From Desulfosporosinus sp. Sb-LF (GTDB lineage: Bacteria; Bacillota; Desulfitobacteriia; Desulfitobacteriales; Desulfitobacteriaceae): 64,000 bases of DNA. Of this stretch, positions 16,470-24,883 are shown in pieces. The notes below the pieces were generated by a model, which was not told the DNA's origin, searched no databases, and saw nothing but the letters and a program-made list of their open reading frames with translations. The position numbers and the translations under genes are program-made. How positions within the stretch are numbered: position 1 is the first letter of the stretch; the number at the start of each line of letters is the position of its first letter. Where the stretch lies: assembly GCF_004766055.1 (NCBI RefSeq), contig NZ_SPQR01000001.1, positions 534,222-598,221 on the forward strand. The letters are read 5' to 3'.

Positions 16470-19400
16470 TTGTATTATAACTTTGTAATAAGTGGTATTA
16501 TGGTCTTATTTCTCTGCGGTGTCGCCATTTTGCTAGACTTATTACTCAAAAGAAAGTATTCTGATTATTTGCTTGGCGTTATGTTCGGTCTAATTACTAT
16601 ATTTGTAATGGGTAGTAGAATGGGTATGCGAAGTAGCTCTTTGGATTTTCGACATATTACTATGACTATGGCAGGTTTTATCGGTGGGCCAGTAACCGCA
16701 CTGATCGCAGCGATTATAAGTGCACTGTATAGATACTTTTCAGGTGGAAGTGGTCTGATAGGTAGTATTACAATTATTATTGTATTTGGTTGCTTTGGAA
16801 CAGTTTTAGGAAAGAATTTGCGAAGTAAGCAAAATGGAAAAAAACTAATATTTTGGTTCCTTGTAGGTATCGTAATGTCGATTATGCTTCTATTAATCAT
16901 TGGATTTTTCTCACCATGGACAAAACATGCTCAAGCGATTCTAAGAATTGTCTGGGGACCATATTTAATCATCACCCCATTGGCAACGACGATAATATTT
17001 AACTTCTATTATTGGGTGTATGGATGTGTTAGCAAAGCTTCGATCCTAAATGCCATAATAAACTCCAGTCCTATAAACATAATGATTTTTGATGCTCAAG
17101 GCTCAATTATGATCAGCAAAAATATAAAAACCGAACTCAAAGCTTACCCGTTTATTGAAAACTTGTTTCCATCATTATACACCGATAAAACATGGCCTAA
17201 TACGACAGAACCACAACATAGAGAAATTAATACAGAAGATGGAAAGCACTTTGTCACGGACTTATCTAGTTTTAAAATGCCATGTGGCGAAAACGCTTTT
17301 GTTGCAATTATAAACGATGTGACTGATCGGAAAAGTGAACAAGAAAAGCTAAGAGCAGCAAACGAAAAGTTTTACAAAGCATTTCAGCTGGGACCCCATA
17401 TGATGGCTATTATTAGAAAGTCTGACTATAGATATGTTGATGTTAATCGACGTTTCCTTGAAGCAAGGGATTTCCAATATGAAGATGTAATTGGTAAAAC
17501 ACCCATCGAAATTGGTGTGCCCCAAAGTGAATTTTCAGGAGTTTTTGAGGCTATCCAGGAACAAGGGTCAGTTAAAAATGTTGAAAGTACAATCGTTTCA
17601 AAATACGGTTCAAGAGGTACCGCTATTCTTTCAGCTGAAACGATACAAATTGACGATCAAGAATGCATTTTGTTTGCTTATAATGACGTTACTGAAATGA
17701 AACGAATGCAAACGGAAAGGCTAGAACAACTCACCAAAAACTTAGAATTAGAGGCGGACCTTGCCAAGAGTAATCAATTTATTGCAGACATTATCAATAA
17801 TATGCCAGATGGATTCTACGCTCTCGATAATCAATGGCGGTTTACGTTCGTAAATAAGAAGGTAGAGGAATTGTTCCTGAAAACACAAGAAGAACTTATA
17901 GGAGAAGTTTTATGGGTAGTAGACCCCCAAGCACGAGGAACTATACTTGAACTCAATTTCAGTAAAGCAAGAACTGATTTCCTACCCATAACGTTTGAAT
18001 ATCTTAGTTCTTTGCATATAGACTCATGGCATCAAATTACGGCATACCCTTCTGAAGTTGGCATGTCTGTTTATTATAGGGATGTTACCGAAGAAAAATT
18101 AGCGAGCGAGAAATTAATTAAATCTCAAGAAGAGAAGGTTTCTATTCTCGAAAGTATGACAGATTGTTTTTATGCAATGGATCGGGACTTGCAATTTACT
18201 TACATAAATCACGCAGCTGAAATAGCTTTTGGGAAATCCCGTGGTCAGCTGTTGGGCAAAAAAATGACTGAAGTATTTAAGGCCAATGATACCGCCCTAT
18301 ATTACTATCATGAAGTAATAAACGAAAAAAGGTCGGTAACTTTTGAAATTATTTCTGAAGCTTTAGGTGGTAAATGGTTAGAGATCAGTGTTTATCATAC
18401 AAAAACTGGTGTAACATGTTATTTCCGAGATATTACTAGCCGTAAGACGGCAGAAGAAACCCTGCGTCAATCCGAAGAGAAATTCTCCAAAGCCTTTCAT
18501 GGCGGACCAATTATGATGTTGATGGCCACTATTGAAGAAGGGCAATTCATAGATGTTAATGAGGCATTGTGTTCTAGTACGGGTTATACCCGCGAGGAGA
18601 TTATCGGTCACACCTCAAAAGAATTGAATTTTTTCGTAGAAGCGGATAAGAGGCAGAAGCTTAAAAAGATGCTTGTGGAACAGAGTAAGACAGAGAATGA
18701 AGAATTTGATTTCCGCACAAAATCAGGCGAAATCCGTTATGGACTTAGTTGGAGCCAACTATTCTATTTAGACGGAAATCCTTGTCACATAACAGGACTT
18801 ATTGACGTTACTGAGCAAAAGCGTATTCAAAAAGAGATGGCTAAGCTGGACCGTCTAAACCTGATTGGTCAATTGGCTGCTGGTATCGCGCATGAAATAA
18901 GGAATCCGATGACGACGGTGAGGGGTTACCTCCAACTTATAGGTGCAAAACCAGATTATTCAGCACTGAAAGATACATTCGCGCTGATGATTTCGGAGCT
19001 AGATCGTGCAAACTTTATTATTACCGAATTTCTCTCGCTGGCTCAGACAAAACCAACTGAACTAAAATCCCAAAACCTTAACGACATTATTAATCATTTA
19101 TACCCGCTTTTGGAAGCGGACACGTTCACTCAAAACAAACAACTATATTTTATTCCAGGTAAAATTCCCAATCTTGACCTTAATAGAAACGAAATCTTCC
19201 AAATGATTCTGAATTTAACCCGCAACGGACTTGAAGCAATGGAGCAAGGCGGTTCATTAACCATTAAAAGTTATGTAGAGGACAGTAAGGTAGTGCTGTC
19301 AATTGCGGATGAGGGGTGCGGCATTCCACAAGAAAATCTTAACAAATTAGGAATCCCGTTCTTTACGACTAAAGACACTGGTACTGGTTTGGGCATAGCA

Positions 19401-19529
19401 ACATGCTACAGAATTTCAGAATCTCATTGCGCCAAGATCAATATCGATTCTAGTCCTAGTGGGACAACCATCAGTATACTCTTCCCTATTCCAGATGAGA
19501 AGCCGGAAATAGTATGCTCACCTGATTAA
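16470..19529 (+). CDS. Multi-PAS sensor histidine kinase with 5TM-LYT input domain
   Basis: Membrane sensor of 1019 residues. Residues ~1-190 form a 5TMR-LYT-type region (GSRMGMRSSSLDFRHITMTMAG, glycine-rich helices). At least four PAS domains follow, from about residue 195 to 795, recognisable by repeated DVTxxK ends such as INDVTDRK, YNDVTEMK, FRDITSRK and LIDVTEQK. The kinase core has the H-box AAGIAHEIRNPMTTVRGYLQL with phospho-acceptor His808, the N-box NLTRNGLEAM and the G-boxes ADEGCGIP and GTGLGIA. The start is TTG 16470 behind AAAGGAGGT. This architecture is typical of KinA/KinB-like sporulation kinases. No partner regulator is adjacent, but a Spo0F-like receiver lies 700 nt downstream. 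Confidence 0.92.
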   Translation: MYYNFVISGIMVLFLCGVAILLDLLLKRKYSDYLLGVMFGLITIFVMGSRMGMRSSSLDFRHITMTMAGFIGGPVTALIAAIISALYRYFSGGSGLIGSITIIIVFGCFGTVLGKNLRSKQNGKKLIFWFLVGIVMSIMLLLIIGFFSPWTKHAQAILRIVWGPYLIITPLATTIIFNFYYWVYGCVSKASILNAIINSSPINIMIFDAQGSIMISKNIKTELKAYPFIENLFPSLYTDKTWPNTTEPQHREINTEDGKHFVTDLSSFKMPCGENAFVAIINDVTDRKSEQEKLRAANEKFYKAFQLGPHMMAIIRKSDYRYVDVNRRFLEARDFQYEDVIGKTPIEIGVPQSEFSGVFEAIQEQGSVKNVESTIVSKYGSRGTAILSAETIQIDDQECILFAYNDVTEMKRMQTERLEQLTKNLELEADLAKSNQFIADIINNMPDGFYALDNQWRFTFVNKKVEELFLKTQEELIGEVLWVVDPQARGTILELNFSKARTDFLPITFEYLSSLHIDSWHQITAYPSEVGMSVYYRDVTEEKLASEKLIKSQEEKVSILESMTDCFYAMDRDLQFTYINHAAEIAFGKSRGQLLGKKMTEVFKANDTALYYYHEVINEKRSVTFEIISEALGGKWLEISVYHTKTGVTCYFRDITSRKTAEETLRQSEEKFSKAFHGGPIMMLMATIEEGQFIDVNEALCSSTGYTREEIIGHTSKELNFFVEADKRQKLKKMLVEQSKTENEEFDFRTKSGEIRYGLSWSQLFYLDGNPCHITGLIDVTEQKRIQKEMAKLDRLNLIGQLAAGIAHEIRNPMTTVRGYLQLIGAKPDYSALKDTFALMISELDRANFIITEFLSLAQTKPTELKSQNLNDIINHLYPLLEADTFTQNKQLYFIPGKIPNLDLNRNEIFQMILNLTRNGLEAMEQGGSLTIKSYVEDSKVVLSIADEGCGIPQENLNKLGIPFFTTKDTGTGLGIATCYRISESHCAKINIDSSPSGTTISILFPIPDEKPEIVCSPD

Positions 19530-19723
19530 GCGCCAAAAAGCTCGCTAGTATAAAAGGTGCTCCCAATTACAATCAAGCCAAGGAATTAATTGACATAGTA
19601 ATAACCAACTTAAGCTTTGTTGAGAACGATAAAAGTTGGGGTATACACAATCTTGACTACATTAAAACTATTATGGACGACCTGAATAAGAGGTTAGTAC
19701 AAGCCGAGCAATTATTAAATTAA
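19526..19723 (+). pseudogene. C-terminal fragment of a multiheme cytochrome c
   Basis: A 65-codon startless open stretch that begins after a TGA overlapping the end of the kinase gene. It reads YNQAKELIDIVITNLSF, then ENDKSWGIHNLDYIKTIMDD and a closing helix. The pattern ENDxSxGxHNxxYxxxL is typical of the tail of multiheme c-type cytochromes such as NrfA-like nitrite reductases, where the His often ligates a heme. No CxxCH remains. This is a remnant of a lost gene. The hairpin after it (19752-19786) could be its former terminator. Confidence 0.6.
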
Positions 19724-19751
19724 TTTTTCTATTTTTGTCGTACAAAAGCAA

Positions 19752-19786
19752 ACACAGCAAAACTGCATTAGCGGGTTCTGCTGTGT
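19752..19786 (+). terminator. Probable terminator
   Basis: ACACAGCA (19752-19759) pairs with TGCTGTGT (19779-19786), followed by TTTGTTTTG. It ends the region that contains the sensor kinase and the cytochrome fragment. Confidence 0.6.
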
Positions 19787-19860
19787 TTTGTTTTGTTGTT
19801 TGCGTGAAACTCTTTGTACTATTGCATGTCATAAAAATAATAATTATTTGTTATCAGTAT

Positions 19861-19867
19861 TTCGACA
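19861..19867 (-). promoter_or_regulatory. Candidate Spo0A box
   Basis: TTCGACA, the reverse complement of TGTCGAA, matches the core of the Spo0A-binding consensus TGNCGAA. It lies about 27 bp upstream of a possible -35 (TTGTTT 19894-19899) and -10 (TATAAT 19916-19921, 16-bp spacer) that would drive the Spo0B-like and Spo0F-like genes. A 7-mer match is weak evidence by itself. Confidence 0.35.
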
Positions 19868-20014
19868 AATTTCAATAAAGTATACCCTTGTATTTGTTTA
19901 TTTGAGACAGTAGACTATAATTATACTAATTTTGGAAGAAAAATGAATGTCTTTAATCAAATTGTTTAATATTTCAAACAGGATTATAGGACCTCCATGT
20001 AGAAAGGAGATAGA

Positions 20015-20200
20015 ATGGACAAAGAACAAATATTAAATCTTTGTGATAACTTAATCGACCAATTCACTGTGCTTAAAGGATATATACAACTGGATAAGAT
20101 GAATAACAAAATTGACCATTCGATTGTTAAAATGCAGGAAGTAGATAATCTGGAAAAAGTAATTAATGGATTAGTTAATCTATTAATTACGCTGGACTAA
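20015..20200 (+). CDS. 61-residue Spo0B/HisKA-like helical protein lacking the phospho-histidine
   Basis: The ATG at 20015 has AGAAAGGAG immediately upstream, so this short frame is very likely translated. Residues 9-27 (LCDNLIDQFTVLKGYIQLD) resemble the first helix of Spo0B and of HisKA-like dimerisation hairpins, where the usual pattern is H-D-x2-N-x-L-x2-I-x-G-x-L. Here Cys10 stands where the phospho-accepting His would be. The second half (residues 38-60) is another amphipathic helix. No ATPase domain. It precedes a Spo0F-like receiver by 45 nt, so it may bind or modulate that receiver. The homology is inferred from a short motif. Confidence 0.6.
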   Translation: MDKEQILNLCDNLIDQFTVLKGYIQLDKMNNKIDHSIVKMQEVDNLEKVINGLVNLLITLD

Positions 20201-20245
20201 TATTATTGGTGTACTAGGTATGCATGACATAAGGGAGGTGTAATT

Positions 20246-20635
20246 TTGTCACGTGATTATCATATTTTAGTGGTTGATGATAATTATGGTATACGCAGAT
20301 TTTTGAAAGAGTTTCTAACTCAAGAAGGTTTCTATGTTACAGAAGCATCGGATGGAATGAGCGCTTTGAAACTTGCAATTGAGGAGAAACCTAGCCTGAT
20401 ATTACTTGATATGCGAATGCCCGGAATAAGTGGTATGCAAACCATAGCTAAATTAAGAGATTTGGTTCCGAAAACAATAGTAGTAGCGATGAGTGCTTAT
20501 GTTAATGCAAGAGATATAAGAGAAGCACTCCAAGAAGGGTTGATTCAACACTTTATAATGAAACCATTTGACCTAGTAGAAATACGTGTTCTCTTAAATG
20601 ATTTACTTAACAACTTATTTCGTATCCAATCATAA
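20246..20635 (+). CDS. Stand-alone receiver-domain response regulator (Spo0F-like)
   Basis: A 129-residue single receiver domain with no output domain. The acidic pair is D11-D12, the phospho-acceptor is Asp55 (LLDMRMPG), the switch Ser is S83 (AMSAY) and the conserved Lys is K106 (IMKPFD). All residues needed for phosphotransfer are present. The TTG start at 20246 follows AGGGAGGTG. Its place behind a Spo0B-like mini-protein and near a KinA-type kinase suggests a phosphorelay role as in Spo0F; CheY-like use is the main alternative. Confidence 0.9.
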   Translation: MSRDYHILVVDDNYGIRRFLKEFLTQEGFYVTEASDGMSALKLAIEEKPSLILLDMRMPGISGMQTIAKLRDLVPKTIVVAMSAYVNARDIREALQEGLIQHFIMKPFDLVEIRVLLNDLLNNLFRIQS

Positions 20636-20885
20636 GCCTCGTAAAGAAAGCAGTGAACCTTCCTTCATGTAGAAGCAAGCACAAATAGTACACAACAAGC
20701 CCTGTAATTAAAAACAGCATTGAGAGCTTGATCTTTATCGTGCAAAAATCACTATAGATGAATATCAAACTCTCAAGGAAAGAAGCCCCCGTGCACGGGG
20801 GTTTCTTTCTACCCTTATTGTAGTCGCCCTGAACCACCATCAAATTTAGACCATCAGGGGTAGTTGAAGCCATCGGCATATTAGT
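20636..20885. other. Non-coding stretch with a terminator-like palindrome
   Basis: At 20778-20809 the arms GAAAGAA/TTCTTTC enclose the palindrome CCCCCGTGCACGGGGG, a likely terminator for the Spo0F-like operon, though 140 nt behind it. No gene seen. Confidence 0.5.
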
Positions 20886-20985
20886 GTATGGTTATTTACT
20901 ATCCAGAGTAATATTCACATTCTCAAGAATCATAGCAAGCAGGCTCCGACGTTTAATACGTTGGAGCCTGCTTGCTATGGATAAA
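20886..20985. repeat. Copy A of a non-coding structured repeat
   Basis: It starts with GTATGGTTATTTACTATCCA (20886-20905) and ends in a long hairpin, 20932-20952 paired with 20958-20979, flanked by CTATGGATAAA. The same starting 20-mer and a closely related hairpin with the same tail occur at 23922-24128. The short internal spacer here suggests a deleted version. 20986-21199 holds nothing recognisable. Confidence 0.6.
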
Positions 20986-21199
20986 TTTATTTGATATACA
21001 ATTATAGGCAATCTTCATATGACCGAAACCTATCCATAGGAAGTCAAAAAAGAAAGATGCCAAAGTACCATAAACACTAAAGAAATAAATAACGATCTAA
21101 AGAATACAGATTAAATAAATCGCTGGATAATATATCGATGGTTAAAAATATCTTGTAAATGACGAAACGTTAATTATTAGAGAACTTCAAAGTAGTTAA

Positions 21200-21865
21200 T
21201 TATCTACGTTGAGATCGGGTCCTAATCAGCCTATCGATAGAAACAGTTCCAGCTCCGTTAATTAAAAAGAAGAGTGCGATCAAGAAAAGTACAAAAACAT
21301 ATTCGACTCCACCCTTGTCTAGAAAGAAACCATTAGGTAGATGAACCGTAACAGCTGCACCTAACATAACTATAGCTATCCCCAGAGCGGCAGGTCTAGT
21401 TAAAAACCCTAAGATTAGAGCTATTCCGGCAAAGAACTCAAGTAAAATTACCACCCCCGCTATTGGAGTGGCTAGATGCACAGTTTGAGTTAAATAGCCC
21501 ATTGTGCCACTCCAACCATATCCCCCAAACCAACCTAACAATTTTTGTGCTCCATGAGCGAAAAAAACTATTCCAAGAGCAAGACGCAAAAATAGATCAG
21601 TTTGTAGTGAAGTACCTGAAAAGACTTTTTCACATAGGCTTTTCTCTTCAGCTAATATACCAACTACAGGGAAGTTAGTAAAAATATCTTCTTTATGAGG
21701 ACCTTTGGCAAAGTCTTCGCTTAAATCTTTGCCGGCTTTCATCCCAGCATGTACGCCATCTTTAAATATATTAGATACATCATAAACTTTTCCTTGATAA
21801 CCAATGTAGGCAGGATTCTTGATTCCGTCAAAAGCACTTAATTGAATCACTGTAAATTTTCTCAT
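21200..21865 (-). CDS. Cytochrome b5-like heme/steroid-binding domain fused to DoxX
   Basis: A 221-residue fusion. Residues 1-72 match the small bacterial cytochrome b5-like domain (NPAYIGYQGKVYDVSNI, then HAGMKAGKDLSEDF and PHKEDIFTNFPVVG); His39 and His57 are the likely axial heme ligands. Residues ~88-215 are a four-helix DoxX-type membrane domain with RLALGIVFFAHGAQKLLGWF and ILLEFFAGIALILGFLTRPAA. Membrane electron transfer or thiol/quinone redox work is inferred from the two families. The start is a standard ATG with GGGAG upstream. Monocistronic, convergent with the Spo0F-like unit. Confidence 0.85.
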   Translation of the reverse strand: MRKFTVIQLSAFDGIKNPAYIGYQGKVYDVSNIFKDGVHAGMKAGKDLSEDFAKGPHKEDIFTNFPVVGILAEEKSLCEKVFSGTSLQTDLFLRLALGIVFFAHGAQKLLGWFGGYGWSGTMGYLTQTVHLATPIAGVVILLEFFAGIALILGFLTRPAALGIAIVMLGAAVTVHLPNGFFLDKGGVEYVFVLFLIALFFLINGAGTVSIDRLIRTRSQRR

Positions 21866-22381
21866 GATATTAACTCCCTCGTTTAATCTATTTATTCTTG
21901 CCCAGGCGGTACCAACCTAAGCTTCTACTATTAAGACGGATTAGTTTTCATTTGGATAGCAAAAGTGTTTTCTCAAAAAGGAAACAGATCAGTTGTATCG
22001 ATTTTTCCATAAATACTAATATTAGTAACTACATTTTTTAGAAAATCTACACGACAAAAAATACCCTGTACTTCAAAGAGAACAGGGTAGACTAAATTTT
22101 GCTTTAAACAACCTGACATCGTTTATACTTTCACTTTGAACAAATTAGCTCTGTTTAAACTAATAATTGCTTTATATCTTGATGATTTCGTAAAAGCCTG
22201 CCATTCCAAGGGCTCAGCCTTATGATCGTTATGTAATGAGAAGAGCTTACTATCAATTCCTGTATATAATACCCTAATATAGAGAATCATAAGTTAGTTA
22301 GAAACATGAAGAATTTACAAGTTTAAAAAGAAAGTTGTTACCAGGTGATCAATGTAAAGTAAAGGATTATTGGGGTAAATA
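21866..22381. other. Intergenic region with a minus-strand terminator-like hairpin
   Basis: TACCCTGT (22072-22079) pairs with ACAGGGTA (22082-22089 region) across a short AT-rich loop; on the minus strand it is followed by TTTTTT (22066-22071), so it looks like a terminator whose gene has been lost. No open frame of note. The divergent flanking genes must both have promoters here. Confidence 0.4.
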
Positions 22382-23791
22382 ATGGCGACATTTTCAAACA
22401 ACTCGATATGGTTACCTATATTAGTTTCTGATATTTTACTTTTGCCACTTATTTTTGGATTACTGATGTTTTTTTTAGCCAAACCTATGTTTCGTTATTA
22501 CATGAATAGAATTAGCGATTATTCGATCAGAAGATTACTCTCTGACAAATATTCTGAGAATCTTACGGAGATCATCACTTCATTAAAACGAATGTCGATC
22601 CTGAACATGATTGAATTTAACATGCGAGCTCAAGATGGAAAAACCATCGAACGTCCGTTAGGGTCTAATAAGCATTTCCCCGGCTATGATATGCTAATGT
22701 TTGCTCCCTCAATTATGACGAAATTCTCGCTTCTTGAAAGTGCCAAGATCGATATGCGAGTGACCATCGGCCCGGAGGCTACTAAGCCGCTCACTATCAA
22801 TATTCCTTTGATGATTAGCGGTATGGCCTATGGTTTAGCTCTTAGTGAAGAAGAAAAGCTGGCCCTGGCCAAAGCGGCAAAAACCATGGAGACTACCACT
22901 GGTTCAGGAGAAGGACCGTTGTTACCTGAGGAACGACAAGAGGCAGGTAAATACATTTTACAAATTTCTCGCTGGCCTTGGGGCGGAAGAACTGACGAAC
23001 AGATATCCTCGGCAGATATGTTGGAAGTTCAGATGGGCCAAGGGGCAGCGATGGGAACTTATAAGGTGGAAGCAATGCAAGGGAAAGCCCAAACGCTGGC
23101 AGGATTAATTCCTGGTCAATCAGTGGCTTCTCTTCCGGCACCCCCAGGTGTTAATACTCCTGACGATTGGCCTTCTTTTATGGCAACTTTGCGCAAGAGA
23201 GCCAAGGGGATTCCAATAGGATTAAAATTAATGCCAACAGGACGTCTAGAGGAGGATCTGGACGTCGCTATAGATTTGGGATTTGATGCCATCGTTCTTG
23301 ACGGGGCACAAGGCGGAACCTACGGGTCAGCCCCAATTAAACAAGATGACTTCGGTATTCCGACTTTAAATGCTTTAGTACGTGCCGACCGTTTCTTAAA
23401 GGCACGAGGGGTGCGTCAACAGATAAGTTTAATCACAGCTGGAGGATATTTTACTCCAGGGGAGTGTCTTAAAGCCTTGGCATTAGGCGCAGATGCAATT
23501 AATCTCGGTTCTATCGTCATAATGGCCTCTTCCAGTAATCAAACTGAAAAGGTTATTCCCTTTGAACCGCCAAATACAATCGTATTCTATGATTCATCTA
23601 CTAACGTGAAGGAACTTAATGTCAATCAGGCAGCAACAAGTGTTGTTAATTTGCTAACGTCTATGGTGGCGGAAATGGAAGAAGCTATGCGCGCACTTGG
23701 AAAAACCTCTCTGAAAGAACTTAACCCTGATGATTTAGTCGCCTTAGACTCTTATACAGCTGAAGTCACCGGAGTGAAACGGATTTATTAA
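22382..23791 (+). CDS. FMN-binding glutamate synthase family protein (GltB central-domain homologue)
   Basis: A 469-residue protein with one N-terminal membrane helix (residues ~12-33) and a TIM-barrel glutamate-synthase domain. Recognisable parts are LMISGMAYGLALSEEEK, TTTGSGEGPLLPEER, the FMN-binding IVLDGAQGGTYGSAP (where true GOGATs have DGxxGGTGAAP), LITAGGYFTPGECLKALALGADAINLGS. The 3Fe-4S cysteine set and the glutaminase domain of full GOGAT are missing, so it is a stand-alone flavoprotein of uncertain reaction, possibly a membrane-bound oxidoreductase. No redox partner is adjacent. Confidence 0.85.
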   Translation: MATFSNNSIWLPILVSDILLLPLIFGLLMFFLAKPMFRYYMNRISDYSIRRLLSDKYSENLTEIITSLKRMSILNMIEFNMRAQDGKTIERPLGSNKHFPGYDMLMFAPSIMTKFSLLESAKIDMRVTIGPEATKPLTINIPLMISGMAYGLALSEEEKLALAKAAKTMETTTGSGEGPLLPEERQEAGKYILQISRWPWGGRTDEQISSADMLEVQMGQGAAMGTYKVEAMQGKAQTLAGLIPGQSVASLPAPPGVNTPDDWPSFMATLRKRAKGIPIGLKLMPTGRLEEDLDVAIDLGFDAIVLDGAQGGTYGSAPIKQDDFGIPTLNALVRADRFLKARGVRQQISLITAGGYFTPGECLKALALGADAINLGSIVIMASSSNQTEKVIPFEPPNTIVFYDSSTNVKELNVNQAATSVVNLLTSMVAEMEEAMRALGKTSLKELNPDDLVALDSYTAEVTGVKRIY

Positions 23792-23921
23792 ACTGGTTTT
23801 TATAGATGTTCTAATAAGGGAGACAAGTAATGGTACACATTGTAGTGGTCGAATTCTATTCGATTTAGGGCGGACGGTCCCAATGCTTATAAAAATTCTA
23901 GCGGTGCGCTTTGCGCACTAA

Positions 23922-24128
23922 GTATGGTTATTTACTATCCACAGTAGTAGTTTGAATACAGGGACTTTGCCCGAGCGCTGGTCCGTGGTGTACTACTGCA
24001 TAGGGTCAGATCCGAGGCTTATAGACCAACAAGGTTTAGACTGACAATCTTTTTCTTAACACATCATAAAGAGCGAAGGAAGCAGGCTTCGACGTCTTTT
24101 ACGTCTGAGCCTGCTTCCTATGGATAAA
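23922..24128. repeat. Copy B of the non-coding structured repeat
   Basis: Starts with the 20-mer shared with copy A (here 23922-23941) and ends in hairpin 24078-24095/24101-24118 followed by CTATGGATAAA. Inside, CAGTAGTA (23942-23949) pairs with TACTACTG (23991-23998) around smaller hairpins such as GGGACTTTGCCC, suggesting a folded RNA or a mobile-element end. Just upstream, GTGCGCTTTGCGCAC (around 23904-23918) forms another tight hairpin. No protein-coding frame. The remaining parts of 23792-24321 show nothing else. Confidence 0.6.
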
Positions 24129-24321
24129 ACCGATTTACTATTGTAAGACTATTTGCTTCTAAGATAAGAGTTTCTCCTATTTTGAGAGAGGAGAAGACTC
24201 TTATCTGGTATGTGTTCATTAGATGTGCAATATTTTTGGCAAACTGTAACCATAAATGAGCGGCTACCCATTTTAAATTCCTTAGCTAGTTAATTTATAG
24301 TCAAAGACGTAGAGAATCAGG

Positions 24322-24522
24322 TCAATAAGAGGATGCCTTATTTAACGTTATATAATAGAACCTATTAAGTTCCGTATCTAGATCTTGACTTAACTTCAAC
24401 ACGAAGGGATCCAGTGGATTCTTCCCTTGTCCTATAGTGAGGTTTAATTCCTCGCGAAGATCTTCAATAACCTTAAGAAGGGTTTTCAATTCAATGTTAG
24501 CATCTTTAACATTTCTACACAT
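24322..24522 (-). CDS. Spo0E-family aspartyl-phosphate phosphatase
   Basis: A 66-residue protein. Two helices surround the family signature LSQDLDTELNRFY (S45-Q46-D47-L48-D49), the motif by which Spo0E-like proteins dephosphorylate Spo0A~P and block entry into sporulation. The ribosome site AAGGAGGTAAGGAG directly before the ATG is very strong. It belongs functionally with the kinase, Spo0B-like and Spo0F-like genes 2-8 kb upstream. Most similar proteins have 50-90 residues, so the length is normal. Confidence 0.88.
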   Translation of the reverse strand: MCRNVKDANIELKTLLKVIEDLREELNLTIGQGKNPLDPFVLKLSQDLDTELNRFYYITLNKASSY

Positions 24523-24883
24523 CTCCTTACCTCCTTAACCAATATTAACATATAATGAGCGAATGAAATGTGATTCATATCGCAGATGATATGTGATGAT
24601 GAATGAGTCATGAAGTCTAAAGTGTTTGCTGATGTGTGTTTTAGATCGGAGTAAGGTTGTTCACTTTCGAGCGATTCTGGAAATTACCATTGAATCAGCT
24701 GAACAGACATCATTATCCTGCTCGATTTGTAACTATCTTGAAACGTTAGCCTGGAGTGATCCACCAGCGTTTTTTTAATTGAAAGAATATGAAACAGAGG
24801 ATATAGTACTATTATGAAATCATCAAAGCTCTAAAATATAAAGAGTTTGATAAAAACCATGAGGTTTGAAGGAGTTTAAAATC
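24523..24883. other. Intergenic region without a confident gene
   Basis: A startless stretch at about 24613-24778 (containing VVHFRAILEITIESAEQ) is open for some 55 codons but has no ribosome site or recognised domain. The last 20 nt hold AAGGAG for the acetyltransferase. Confidence 0.3.
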
